The translations under genes and the position numbers were made by a program. From the NCBI GenBank assembly GCA_036346395.1, contig CM070604.1, forward strand, positions 992,001-1,056,000: DNA of 64,000 nucleotides. Reading direction: 5' to 3'. Position 1 is the stretch's first letter. The number at the start of each line of letters is the position of its first letter. Under the pieces are notes generated by a model. That model saw only the letters and a program-made list of their open reading frames with translations. It made no database searches and had not been told where the DNA came from. The stretch is from Hsuehochloa calcarea (Eukaryota; Streptophyta; Magnoliopsida; Poales; Poaceae). Positions 46,732 to 58,059 of this stretch are shown piece by piece.

Positions 46732-47280
46732 ATGGACGCGGCCGTCTCCCTGCACGTGCACGGGGCGCTCCCGCCGCCGCCTCACCACCACCGCCGCGCG
46801 CTCCACCTCAAGCCCTCCGCCTCCTCCTCCTGCAAGCCGCCCACGCGTCTAACTGCGACTGCGCGGCCCAAAGGGGCCCTCGCTGCTGCTCCTGCGGTCC
46901 CGACCCGCTCCTCCAGTCGCGCCGCGACGGGCTACGCGGCCGCGCTGGCCGACGCGTCCCTCCGCGCGGGCACGCTGCTCAGGGCATACCGCCACGCGCG
47001 CGCGCTCCTCCAACGCCCCCAGCACCAGCCCCAACGCGAGGAGGAAGAATTCGACGCGCGGGTGGCGGCGCTGGTCAGGATGCTCGTGGGCAAGGGCAGG
47101 GCCGGCATGGTCGCCGAGGTCATGGCCGAGTTCGCCGCCATCTGCGACCACCTGCTCCTCCTGCCCCTGCCCCCCCGCCTCCTCCTAGTGCTCTGCTCTG
47201 TGTGTTCCTCCTCCGTCATGTTTCTCTACTGTTTTTTTAGCTTCAGGATTGGTTGGTGTAACGCGCGGTGTCAACTGTGA
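46732..47280 (+). CDS. Truncated chloroplast ATP-synthase-delta-like protein
   Basis: From MDAAVSLHVHGALPPPP the 182-residue ORF has a Ser/Ala/Pro-rich, Arg-containing N terminus like a chloroplast transit peptide (1 to about 60). It then has ATGYAAALADASLRAGTLL and VAALVRMLVGKGRAGMVAEV, resembling the OSCP/delta family, whose members hold the stator to F1. The usual middle helices are shortened, and the C-terminal domain (about 70 residues) is replaced by a hydrophobic tail (LLLLPLPPRLLLVLCSVCSS). It is probably a truncated copy or pseudogene. Family assignment is moderate. Confidence 0.4.
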   Translation: MDAAVSLHVHGALPPPPHHHRRALHLKPSASSSCKPPTRLTATARPKGALAAAPAVPTRSSSRAATGYAAALADASLRAGTLLRAYRHARALLQRPQHQPQREEEEFDARVAALVRMLVGKGRAGMVAEVMAEFAAICDHLLLLPLPPRLLLVLCSVCSSSVMFLYCFFSFRIGWCNARCQL

Positions 47281-47409
47281 TACGCCAGCCGCTACTCATT
47301 ATCTCTGCCGATTAATCTCAGCTGATGATATATACGATATCGATAAACAAACCGAGCCGCATGCACCAGAAATGCTTGCTTGTTAACTAATTAGTGTGTC
47401 CGTGTATGT
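47281..47409. other. Short flank before Copia
   Basis: Nothing recognised. Confidence 0.4.
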
Positions 47410-47538
47410 TGTTAAGGATATAAGAGTATTAGTGGTATTTTCTATTGTATTAAGGTTTAGATTTGTGTTCCTTTGTACTCTATATATATTACTCATTGAA
47501 TCTCTTTAATATAAACACAATATATTCATAACATAACA
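47410..47538 (+). repeat. 5' LTR of gene-carrying Copia
   Basis: 129 bp, with a tatatata box at about 47483. Matches 49135-49226 with a few substitutions. Confidence 0.85.
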
Positions 47539-47689
47539 TGGTATCAGAGCAAAGACTAAGGTTAGGGTTTCTTACCGCTGCCGTCGTCGCTGCCCCCGGG
47601 AGGAGCAATCTCCGCTCCCGGGGGCGGCCTCTTCCGCTTCTTCGTTGGCGTCATCTTCGGTGGCCGGTCGCCGTTGGCTACCCGGTTCT

Positions 47690-47962
47690 GCGATGGCTAC
47701 GACCGCGTCGTCTTCGCGCCGATGCTTGAGTTCCACCGGCAGACCAAGTCGCTGTTCATGGTGAACGCGTACCCGTACTTGGGTACAACGGCATGACACT
47801 TCCCTACTCGCTCGCGCGGCCCAATCCGGGCGTGCCGGACCCCAGCACGGGCATCACGTACATGAGCATGTTCGAGGCGCAACTCGACACGGTGTACTCA
47901 GCGATGAAGAAGCTCGGGTTCGAGGATGTGGAGATCGCCGTGGGGGAGACGGGGTGGCCTCT
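47690..47962 (+). pseudogene. Captured GH17 beta-1,3-glucanase fragment
   Basis: GH17 enzymes cut beta-1,3-glucan (callose, fungal walls). The frame reads MLEFHRQTKSLFMVNAYPY, then after a one-base deletion near 47784 GMTLPYSLARPNPGVPDPST, TYMSMFEAQLDTVYSAMKKL and FEDVEIAVGETGWP. The last segment is the family's catalytic nucleophile motif (VGETGWP). About 90 residues are covered. N- and C-terminal parts are missing, and the frame after GETGWP is unrelated. It lies on the same strand as the retrotransposon. Confidence 0.8.
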
Positions 47963-49134
47963 CGTCGGCGCGGTCGGAGTGCAGGGAGGCAGACTTGGCG
48001 AGGTCGTCGAACTTGGGGTTGGGCCAGTGCTGGAGAGGCCGTACAACGCTCGGACCACCACTTCTAAGGTGGTAGGCCGACGCGGGGCGTGCCGCCGGCC
48101 CAATCGCCGAGGCTGTTCGCGTCGCCCACCTTGGTGCCCGAGCGTCACCGCCGGAAACCTGCCACCACCGAGGAAGACAACGCCAGATCCCGCCGCCGGA
48201 TTTGACGTGGGCGTCGTCCCCTTCAACCCCGACGGGTAGGGCCCTCCCGACACCCCCGTCGTGCCACCTTCCCTTGGTGGCTCTGCCACGACGGCCTCCA
48301 CCCCCTTCAGGCTCGAGGAAGACATCGCCTGGAGCTCATCTGCTCTAGGCCACCGAGAAAGACAACATCGGGTCGCCTTCGAGCTCTTGCACCGGATCTG
48401 CCGCTGCTGGCCTTAGATCCGAGCCATCAGAGTCTCGTTGCTGCTTCCTACTCCGGATCCGGCCGGTTGCTCCGCCCACGCTCGCCCCTGTCGCCAACTC
48501 TCCTCACCCGGCTCAATCTCTCCTCTCCTGGCTCAATCTCGTCCGCGCGGCGCCTCCAGCTCCGCTTCAACGCGAGGAGGAAGGTGTCGCCGACGACGCC
48601 AACCACGTAGTCGATCCCCATGGCGAAGTGAGGTGAAGCTGCTTGTCCGGTCTCCTCATGTTTTCGCTTCCACTGCGGCTGCTTCCCGAACCCAAATACG
48701 CTTCGCTCGATTCGATTTGATGGGGATGAGGACAGACGAGGAGGGGAGCAGGTGGCCAATCTGGTTTATGAGCCGCTTTGGCTTCATTGGATCCGGCTCC
48801 AGTTCCCGTAGTTTCTGCTTTGGTTTTTCCAGCTCCGGCTTCTTACAGCTTCTTTCGCTATTTAAGAGTGCTACTGCTAGTTATGCCTTAGTCTGTTGCT
48901 GCTACTAGTTATCCTTAGGTGTTTCCTCTTTCGTGTTGTTTCTTCCGCTGCGTCCATCCAAGTCCGTATTACTCAATCTTTGAGTTCGTCTAAGCCACGC
49001 GAGTCCACAAATTTATTTCTCAAAAGCTGCATACTACGATGACATTATCAAGACTTGGACTTTGGATTTTCCCTAGTTTAGTGTCAACGATTTTCAAATG
49101 CAATGCTATTGCATACGCCTTGTATTTGAGGGGG
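47963..49134 (+). other. Remaining interior of gene-carrying Copia
   Basis: GC-rich to about 48770, then AT-rich. No protein family recognised, so further captured pieces are possible but unproven. Confidence 0.35.
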
Positions 49135-49226
49135 TGTTAAGGATATAAAGGTATTAGTGATATTTCCTATTGTATTAGGGTTTAGACTTGTGTTCCTTTA
49201 TACCTTATATATATTGCCTATTGAGT
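49135..49226 (+). repeat. 3' LTR, truncated
   Basis: Starts tgttaaggatataaagg and stops matching after tattgag. No target duplication can be checked. Confidence 0.8.
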
Positions 49227-50465
49227 GATGTATGGGTTCTTGTTTTCCTGCCATGTTTCTTCTTCTGACGGTGCCACGAGATCAACTGCAAAACTAGTGC
49301 TCAGCATGCATTGGGGGCAACAGGAATTAGGCTCTCTGCGTAGGAATTCAGGGGCTATTAAGTCTCAACTGTTAGACTTGAGCACAAGCAGAAGCAGACC
49401 GTCTGGTCGATCAAGAAATAAGTACGAATAACGAATCAAATAATAGTTCCTCAACAGATGCTATAACTCAAATCCAAACCATGTAGCCAGGAATTAATGA
49501 TCAAACTGGGACCAGATTGTTGGCACATTCTAGTCTGATGGTTTCAGATTTCTTAACCGTGTGCTTCTTAGTTCAGGTATGCCAATCTGCAACTCTAGCA
49601 AGTAGCTGGCCTAGCACTCAACTGATTTCATTTATATGGCCTAATTAACTCACTTAGCGCGTGTTTTCAGATTTTATGGGACACCAGAAAGGTTTCCTAT
49701 TGCGCTGAAAAAAGTGTTAAAACTCGCTTAAAGTTGTTCAGTCAAATACAGGGGTTTCTAAATGAGGTCAGATCAGCTAAATGAACTATTGATTTGTGCG
49801 ATGCATGCACCAGCCGCATTATGCATAATGCCAATCTTATCATGTTCAAGACTCAAAGAGTCGTTACGTAGACGGACTATCGAAACTTGAAACAAGACGA
49901 GAACGAGTGAGACGCAATCAAACAGATACTATGCTGTGTTGAAAGTAGCAGTTAGAGGACTGTACCATGTGGCAGTTGAATTATACTAATGCAGACGTGA
50001 TCCATCGTTCGGCCAATCGACGTGATTCTTCCGGTCTAGTTGCGAACCTAACCACTTTACTAGTGATTAGGTTAAGCATCGCGTGACACGAGGCTCAGAG
50101 ACTGTGACACCTGATACCTGCAGATCCCTGATTTCGTTCGATTCTTGTGTTTGTATATGACTTCAGAAATATCCTGTATAACCACCCATGGGCGGAACCG
50201 GCGATAGGCTATGCCCCTGGACTATTTTTTGTTTGAATTTTTAACATTTTTTAAAGGGATATTTATGAATTTTTTATCTCAGACTTGGGATATACTAGCG
50301 GCACCTCCAAAAGTAGGAGCAAGAGCAACCTCTCTCAACCACTCTCCAAGTCGCCTCGCCGAGATATATTTATATAGATAGGCCAGTCATACATAGGTGT
50401 AGTAGAGTTTGCGCTTGGATGAATCAGAAATAGTACGTAGGCTAGGGGGGAGGGGGGGGGGGTCG
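49227..50465. other. Intergenic, nothing recognised
   Basis: Mixed sequence with no supported gene. A G-rich run (gggggaggggggggggg) lies at about 50446-50462. Confidence 0.45.
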
Positions 50466-52440
50466 ATGGAGGAGGACTAGGTGTTCAAGATCGTCGTGAT
50501 CGGCGACTCGGCTCGGCGGTGGCGAAGATGCAGCAGCTGGGGCGGTCGCGCGACGAGTTCTGCCTCGACTCCATGGCCCAAGCCCACCGTCGGCATCCAG
50601 TTCCACGCACACCATCGACATCGCCCGCAAGCGCGTCAAGGCCCAGATCCGGGGATCCGGATTCTCTACAGCAAGAGCAGAAAACATTGTGTGGACAATA
50701 TTTGTGTTGCGAGCACAACACTCTGCAATACCTGGTAGGAAAGCACCGTGAAAACAATGTATATTTACTGCAGCGAGAAAAATCACGGTAATACTTTTAC
50801 TTCCCTTTGTGCTGTAGCACTCGATATAGACTGTTTATTTTAGATACAAGATTCTCTGCATTTTTTTTACTGGAAGCAGAGGATCGGTTTCGAGATCTGG
50901 GACACCCGAGAACATGAGAGGTACGTACGTACATGCAAATCACATACTGTACCGCTAATAGTACGTGCTTGAGCAAGTAATAGTAAGTTGCAGTAGAAGC
51001 CACCAGCTAGTAGTGACATGGAGGAACGAGCTGCGCGCCCATGCAGATAAGTAGGGGTGAAAATGGATTGGATATGGACGGATAATGGTTTTGTTATATT
51101 TGTTTTATATTTTTTGAATCCGGATACGGATACGAATACTCGGATACGAATACGGATACAAATAATATCGAATACGAATATGGAGCGAATACGAATTGAA
51201 ACGAATACGGTCGTGGATATTTTTTAGAATATGAAAACCACTTAAATTCTATACCAGAAATTAACGAAAACATATAACTAATTTATTTGATGCAAACATT
51301 CATGAATTGTTCATATTTTCAGTAACCACACATAACATTGACATTAGCAAGTTGCATTAACTATTTCATCACAAACATAACACTTAATTTACCATATTTA
51401 GCTAATAAATCATAACTCACAAAGTCACAAGTCATCACACATTCACACTTAGTTCATCACATACATAAAACTTAGTTCACACTAACAGTGATCAGGATAG
51501 ATGATTAATCTATACACAAATGACTGTAACATCCCAAAGTATGTTACAAAAAATAAAATTAATAAAGTTATTATTTTATTGGATTTTCTAAGATTTAAAA
51601 GAGTTTTCTTGGTTAAAAAGAAAATAATAAAATAAAGTCAATTATGTAATTTACTAGTTTCAATGTCAAAAATAAAATTTATTAAGATTTCTGAGATTTT
51701 ATTGGATTTAAAGTGAAAATGGAAAAATAATTAATTTCTTGAATTTTTGGATTTTAAAAGGGTTTTCCTATTTTCCAGGAATTAAAAATAATTTATATGC
51801 AAAAATAAAAACCAAATTTAACTTGGAATTAATTTTATTAAGTTTAAAATAATTCAAGGAATTTTTGTGATTTTTTCTAGAATTTTTTAAACTCTATTTG
51901 CTATTTTCTAAAAGGTTATTAGCTTTTTTCATTTTCTGAAATTCGAAAATCAATTAAAATCTCATTTTCTCTTTTGGGCTGAAATCCTCTTCTTTTGGCC
52001 GAAATCCGGATATCCGGACTTGTTTTATCCGGATAATCCGTATCCGCCGGATAGCATGACTACCGTATTCGTTTCCGTTTTCGAAAAAAAAACCCGAATC
52101 CGTTTCCGATCTGAAAATTATCCGAGAAAAATCCAATCCGGGACAATTCGAATCCGTTTTCGTCTGGATCGGTCAGAAACTATCCGATCCGTTTTTACCC
52201 CTACAGACAAGTCCCATCATTGGCATGCTCACCGCAACGAGGCCAACCTCGCCGGCGGCAGCAGACACGCGGTCGCCACCGACGAGGCGCCGAGGAGCAG
52301 GGGCTCTTCTTCTCGGAGGAGTCCGCGTTCAGCGGCGACAACATCGTCGAGCCCGCCTTCTACAGGCTGCTCGAGGAGATCCACGCCATGGTGTCCAGGA
52401 AATCGCTCGAGATGGACGAGGCGAGAGTGAACGGACGACG
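50466..52440 (+). pseudogene. RabA-type small GTPase pseudogene split by a hAT element
   Basis: Rab GTPases direct vesicle traffic. The ATG at 50466 is followed by TAG at codon 5, then VFKIVVIGDSA, where the GxxxxGKS P-loop has been lost to a deletion or frameshift. It goes on with KPTVGIQFH-like and RKRVKAQI pieces. A second exon-like piece, RIGFEIWDTREHERY, ends at a gtacgt donor (about 50923). After the hAT insertion (51052-52203) the C-terminal part reads EEQGLFFSEESAFSGDNIVE and FYRLLEEIHAMVSRKSLEMD (about 52280-52430), with ESAF in place of the usual TSA motif. The prenylation tail is not seen. It is non-functional. Confidence 0.75.
51052..52203. mobile_element. hAT-like element inside the Rab pseudogene
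   Basis: Ends taggggtgaaaatgga and the complement of tccgtttttacccta form a good inverted pair. Flanking 8-mers cagataag (51044-51051) and cagacaag (52204-52211) match at 7 of 8. Subterminal regions hold many atacgaatacgg-like units. 1152 bp with no transposase frame. The relic at 13660-13883 is the same family. Confidence 0.8.
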
Positions 52441-52444
52441 GTGC

Positions 52445-53089
52445 CGACGTGCTGATGCTGAAGGAAGGGCACCAAGCTGTCACTGTCTCCGAGCGCCACG
52501 AAAAGAGAAAGCGGGTGTTCATGCTCGTGATACGGTGGCCCATGGCTGATCGGCCGAGTTGGAAATGTTGTACAGCATTATGCTTCGATCGGATCAACTA
52601 GTGAAGACAGTTTGCATAGGAACAGATCAAGGGGGGAAGGATTCAACAATTCTTGGGTGAAGACAAAAGCGTGTCTCATCAAAGTATCTCTTTCGAGTCT
52701 CTCTCAAAAAAAAAAACAGAAAAAAAGTCTAAACTGAGAGATTGGGATGTAAAGTATCAGACAAAATAAAGAATTATGTTTGTGAACCATGGGAAGGGCT
52801 CCTTTCTTCATTATGTATACACTTGTAGAGTCTACCCTAAAGTAGTTAAATTAAAAATACAAGATGACCAGAACAAGTACTCCACAGAACCATAGAATTC
52901 TGAACAAACTTAAACATCAGTGCAAGCTTCCCAGCTGCAATTAACTTCAAAAACTGCTGCAGCCTCGCAACGCTAAATGAATCAATTCATATGCTGAATC
53001 TTGCAAGCTGCATAAGAAAACCTAACAATATTGAGGTAATGCTTGCGCTTACTCCACTGAAGATTTTCACGAGATCTAGCAAAAGGAGA
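52445..53089. other. 3' flank of the AAA ATPase gene
   Basis: AT-rich. Probably the 3' UTR of the minus-strand gene nearest 53089. Nothing else recognised. Confidence 0.45.
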
Positions 53090-56000
53090 TTAAGGTGAAG
53101 ATGGCTCTTGCGGTTCTGACTGACTGTTCTGAACTATTCGAGACATCAGCTTAGATATCTCAAAAATTGCACTCTGTACCTGATCATCTTCTGAATCTGA
53201 TGGCCGAATCCACACAGGTGACTGCAAGCCCGTCAGTGTTCCGCTTGCTGCCTTCTTTCCCTTTCTTGATGTTGATAAAGCTTTCTCCAAGTCTGATTGC
53301 CTCAAGGGTCTTGGTTTCTGAACCAGCAGGTGTGACCACGAATCAGAGACAATGTGCAATGAACAAGAAATTATTGAATAGCTATACAGTTAGTATATCC
53401 AACAATAAATGCCAAGATTCCTAATTATTCAAGCAGAATAATCATAACTCCAACAAACAATTGTAACTGAAATTTGTCCATGAATTTATAATACAGAATG
53501 AACAATTACATGTCACAAGTAGACCTATCCATGAGGTGTCTGACAATTAACTAGTGTAGACATACATTACCCAAGGGAAGTTAACTCATTGTAGCAAATA
53601 CTACTAAACTACCAGAAGCAACATTGTAAATAACAGTTCTAAGACCAATTGAAAACAGAACGAATACTTACATCAGCTTTCTTCCCATCCTTCTCATTGT
53701 TCAACAGCTCCCTGATAGGGTAGAATGCTCCCTGCTTGCACAGTTCTAGGATGTCCGATCCAGTAAAGCCCTCACACAAACTGGCAATGTAATCATAATC
53801 AATGTTTGCCTCGACATTTTCTCCTTTCAATACAACCTGAAGTATCTTGCTTCTTTCACTCTGAACAGGAATACCAATTTCAAATATCTGAGTAAAGCGT
53901 CTGACGATGGCCTCGTCTAGCTCAGAAGGCCTGTTTGTAGCAGCAAGCACCATCACCCGAGCATTCTCTGCAAAGCCATATAAAAACTATCATAAGATAT
54001 TGCTCAGTATTATCTAGGAAGTAAGCCTGTAAAGTAAGTTGCATATCCAAATGGGGAAAAAATCATTATTTTCAGAAATGAATCTGCCAGCAAGGCAAAT
54101 CTCATGTGGTAACCAACAAGACATCACAACAAATACGCATAGTTGATACATCATGCATACATTGCTTTCTCATGTCCACCTTAGACATAATGTAACAGTA
54201 TAACTTTGTGTAAATCATTGAAGCTATAACAGTATGGCAAATACATTTTTTCATTAGTTTCGTTTCTCTTAAGTTCACATACTTTCCTCATTTACTATTC
54301 TGAGATAAACAACCTTTGATAAACATGCTTATATCCATACTAGTATAGCATATGGTTAGCATCACACACAAGTATGCAACATATCAATGTATGGAATTCA
54401 GAGTAATAACACTATGCCACTAACCACGCAAATATAAAAATTACATGCGCACAAAAGAAGAATCTAAATCTGTCATTCTTGTGTTAGCTATGGCTGCACA
54501 TTAGTAGGTCCTTGTTCATTGAAAGCATCCCACATGACTGGCCTTAATGACTAACAAGTGGGGACACTCACAGGCTATCAAGGACGAATATTAGCTAACA
54601 TATGTAACATAAAGTAAACAACTAAGTAATAACAGACCCATATCTCCACATTTTCTTCGCACAGTTATACTGTTGTGACATAACCTTTTATTACTATCCA
54701 ATTTTCAACTTGAGATGTCCAAATTGAGGTGTAAGGTCCAAAAAGATTATTCTGTGCTGAATGACAAGGCTACAAGCATTTTTGATCGGATAAAACAACA
54801 ATCCAAGAGTCAAAATTATCTATGAATATCTTTGACATCACAAAGCGAACCCGATAGCACAACTAGAGAACATGAAATAAGATTAAGGAGTAAAATAAGA
54901 CTTTGTTCAGGGTAATGAAACAGATACGCTATTGCGGAACTCAATGTTCACACAAAACCTAAACATAAAAATTACGGTATGAGCTGCTAAATTCATTAGT
55001 TGGACTAGGTTCAATAGAAGTACTGAACATGGAAGTAAATTTGCATATGAATTCTAATAATGCAAAGTGTTGCATAGTTCAGCAGTACAGCAGTGGGAGT
55101 GCCATAAATCATGTATCGAGCGGCACGGAATAAAAATATTTACACGGTGTGAATGTTAATTTTTTTTGTCAGTACATGCTTTTATGGAGTAACTTGTCAA
55201 CAAAAAAATGTTCAATAGGAATGCAATCATGTGAAATCTTCTGATGGACATGTGTTGAATTGTTATCTGCATCCAAAGGTCCAAACTGCTACCCCCAAGA
55301 GGCTAAGACACTAGTGCTTCATAATATTGTCAACAAATGTTACATATAGTATATACCATGCCAGAACACAAAGGAGAGTACTCACGATCGGTGGTGAAGC
55401 CGTCCCAGAGGGACATGAACTCCGTCTTCATATTAGTCATAGCTTCGTGGTCCGTGGTCCGTCGCTGCCCCAAGAAACTATCGACCTCATCGATGAAGAT
55501 TATAACGGGCTGGAGCTTGTGAGCGAGGCTAAATACAGCGGCCACTGCCACAAGGTTATATAATATCAGCATCATAGAAACACAAAAATATGCACATAGG
55601 AAAATTGGAAACAAGCAAGCATGGATTCCAATGAGCAATTAGCGCTAGATAGGATCAGCACCACAGGGTTTGCCGCCGGCTTACCGAGCTTCTGGGCGTC
55701 GCCGAACCACTTGCTCATGAGATTGGATATCCTGACATTGATGAAGACGGCGCCCGACTCTTTGGCGATGGCCTTGGCGAGCATGGTCTTGCCGGTGCCG
55801 GGCGGGCCGTAGAGGAGCACCCCCTTCTGCGGGCTGAGGAGCTTGCCGAAGGTGAAGAGCTCGGGGCGGCGCAGGGGCAGGATGACGAGCTCGTAGAGGG
55901 CCTGTTTGACGTGCTCGAGGCCGCCGATGGAGTCGAACTCGACGTCCATGTGGTCGGGGTTGATGACATCGCATGCAATCACATCCTATTAGATAGAAGA

Positions 56001-56283
56001 GGTGGGGGTGGGGGCGTAAGGGCAATGCGAAGGGGGCAAGCGAAGAACCCTAATGGGGCTGGGCTGGGTTGGACTGGATTGGTACCTCGTAGGGGGTGGT
56101 GGAGACGAGGGGTCGGCCGAGGCGCTTGGCGATCTCCTTCTTCTGCTGGAGCGCCTTCTGGGAGGCCGCGCGGTTGGGGTCGAGCTGACGGAGGCCGGCG
56201 AAGAGGACGAGGCAGCTGAGCGCGGCGCTGGCAGCGTAGAGCACCAGCTCCTGCACGAACCGCGACGACTCCGACGACCTCAT
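53090..56283 (-). CDS. ATAD1/Msp1-type AAA ATPase (outer-membrane protein extractor)
   Basis: Msp1/ATAD1 enzymes pull mislocalised tail-anchored proteins out of the mitochondrial outer membrane. Exons on the minus strand are 56086-56283, 55685-55985, 55386-55544, 53672-53967 and 53090-53317. All junctions are GT-AG and the phases agree, giving 393 residues. One membrane segment lies at 13-31 (LVLYAASAALSCLVLFAGL). The AAA domain has Walker A GPPGTGKT (126-133), pore loop SKWFGDAQ, Walker B IIFIDEVDS (Asp185, Glu186), sensor-1 ATNRP and the arginine-finger region EAIVRRF. The C-terminal region is Ser/Asp-rich and ends SEPQEPSSP. All catalytic motifs are intact. Intron 3 is 1418 bp. Confidence 0.93.
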
Positions 56284-57217
56284 TCGCTTCAGCTTGGAGG
56301 AAGGAAGGGGGTTAGGAGATTTGCGGGGGAGGAGAGGAAGGAATAGGACCAGACTAATAGGAGGAGGAGGAATTTGGATTCGTGGAGGGGAAAGGCGAGA
56401 GAGGTCGAGGGGATTGATTCGCTTCGGCTTGGAGGAGGGGTTTGGCTTTGTGTTGGGTTCCCTTCCCTTGGGCTTTTTGGGGCGGATTCGATTTCGTTGG
56501 ATGCTTCTGGTCGTTGTTGCGCTGTGCCCCGCTGATCTCGTCTTCGTCTTCTTTTCGGTTTGACACGGACGGATGTCACTTGCTCTGTCTCTGTCGTCTC
56601 TGACTCTCTGTGTGTGGTTTATCGCTCCTAGTCAGACTCACGGCCAATACCAAGAAGAATTTCGGCCGTCATAAACAGCGCGCCGACCGTGTTGAACCTA
56701 AAGACTGAACCATCGGTACCGTGCTTTCGGGCCCAATCCGGCAAGCAGCTCCGAGCGAATATGGTTAACCGCCGCCCGTGCATGCATCGCCAACCACGCC
56801 GACGAGAGCCCAACTTGAGCCGACCATCGTTCGCTCACGATCCAATCCAACCTAAGCACCGCTCGTTCGGGCCCAACCAGCAACGCGCAACCCCGCCATC
56901 CCCACGTCGGCTCGGCGCAGGCAGGCCCAAGCGCGCAGCTTTGCTTCGCTCCACTTTCCTCCACGCAGGCAGCGGCTGAGGCTGTCCAATTTTTTTAAAG
57001 GGAGAATTAGCTTATATATGCCATGCGTCCCAGCATCCTGAGTCTCTTGCAGTCTCGCTGCTCCGCTCCTACCGCTGCTCCGCTGCTACCGGCCACAGCT
57101 GGATTAGGACGAATGGATGATGCAGTAGGGAGCCCAGTTGACACAAGCAGTCAACGCAACCCAATAGCAGTCACATGCCTACACGCATCAAAGCCAGCAG
57201 ACTAGCACTAGCAGCCG
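56284..57217. other. Promoter region of the AAA ATPase gene
   Basis: Includes the ATPase 5' UTR (purine-rich on the plus strand, 56290-56420) and GC-rich upstream sequence. No separate gene supported. Confidence 0.4.
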
Positions 57218-57328
57218 CACGTGTCGCTCCCAGTCGCATCTCACGTGAGTATGTCACGTGGCTGTGGAGTCCGTGTCTGTTCGCATCTCACGTGAGTATG
57301 TCACGTGGCTGTGGAGTCCGTGTCTGTT
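57218..57328. promoter_or_regulatory. Tandem repeat with a cluster of CACGTG boxes
   Basis: A 47-bp unit is repeated exactly (57235-57281, 57282-57328). Each copy holds two CACGTG palindromes (57242, 57255, 57289, 57302), with a fifth at 57218. CACGTG is the G-box core bound by plant bHLH/bZIP factors. Function is inferred only from the motif. Confidence 0.55.
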
Positions 57329-57643
57329 CTTCTCTCTCTCGGCTCCCGCGGCTTACAATTTGCCTCGCCTCGCCTGGTCGGTGGACTATGGTTGTAGCCG
57401 CCGATACATATTCTGGAGGGAGGCCTCGGCCGCCACCCACACCGACCGCAGCGTCCCTCGCCCCATTAGCCCATCGGAAGGACTAAGTCGCGAATCGCGG
57501 AATCGGCATAGGGTATGTCCCGCATCTTCAGCTCTTCCGATTTCTATCAAGCAAAGAGACTAAATTTGTGAGTTATGGTTCAGTGTAATTATTATTGGTT
57601 GGTTTATGTTGAAATGTAGGGCTAATACTTAGTGTTTCAATTT
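57329..57643 (+). other. Leader-like GC-rich sequence
   Basis: Pyrimidine-rich start and a gtatgt donor-like site at about 57511. It could be the 5' UTR of a transposon or small gene downstream. Confidence 0.3.
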
Positions 57644-57980
57644 ATGTTTTTTGAATACCGACCTAATTCGTTGCAAATCGAAGGCAAAATTGCAAATGAT
57701 ATCCATCATCGATGTGCTCATATTGGACCATACTTTATATTTGACTTAAGAGTTTTTGACAAGAAGGTCAAGTAAGTATGCTCCTGGTTCTAGACATATG
57801 TTTCTAATATATTATTCTTCAACTGTTGTGCATACCATGATTCTAATATTTTATAAAAAATTTCTTCGAATAATCGGAAAATGACAGGTAATTTATGGAA
57901 AAGTTTCTGAAAAGGAAAGCGATAGTGCTACTAATGTTGTGATTCGTCGCTTCATGAACTTGAAAGAGTGTAAATACTAA
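57644..57980 (+). CDS. Hypothetical two-exon ORF (71 aa)
   Basis: Exon 1, 57644-57766 (MFFEYRPNSLQIEGKIANDI…), uses a GTCAAG donor. Exon 2, 57888-57980 (VIYGKVSEKESDSATNVVIR…), ends TAA. Composition is protein-like, but no family is recognised. It may be a captured fragment within MULE-related DNA. The donor is weak, and the stronger nearby gtaagt (57772) would put a stop in frame. Confidence 0.25.
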
Positions 57981-58059
57981 AAAGCAATGTATTTATTTTT
58001 ATTTTGTCATTATCCTACTTTTTAGTTCATAATTTTAAGTCATTTTGTTATCTTTTTAT

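Larger units (their letters stand above)
47410..49226 (+). mobile_element. Gene-carrying non-autonomous Copia element
   Basis: The 5' LTR (47410-47538, TGTTAAGGATATAAGAG to CATAACA) is followed at once by TGGTATCAGAG (47539-47549). A purine tract (tttgaggggg) precedes the 3' LTR at 49135, which is cut off after about 92 bp. The 1.6-kb interior lacks any gag or pol motif I recognise. It contains a beta-1,3-glucanase fragment (47690-47962) and GC-rich sequence of unknown source. This is the structure of a retrotransposon that has picked up host gene sequence. Confidence 0.75.

Noticed and set aside
47804..48325. 173-codon minus-strand ORF
   Set aside because: Antisense shadow of the GH17 fragment and GC-rich cargo.
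55681..56025. Alternative frames over the ATPase exon 2
   Set aside because: Shadow frames. The Walker A frame is unambiguous.
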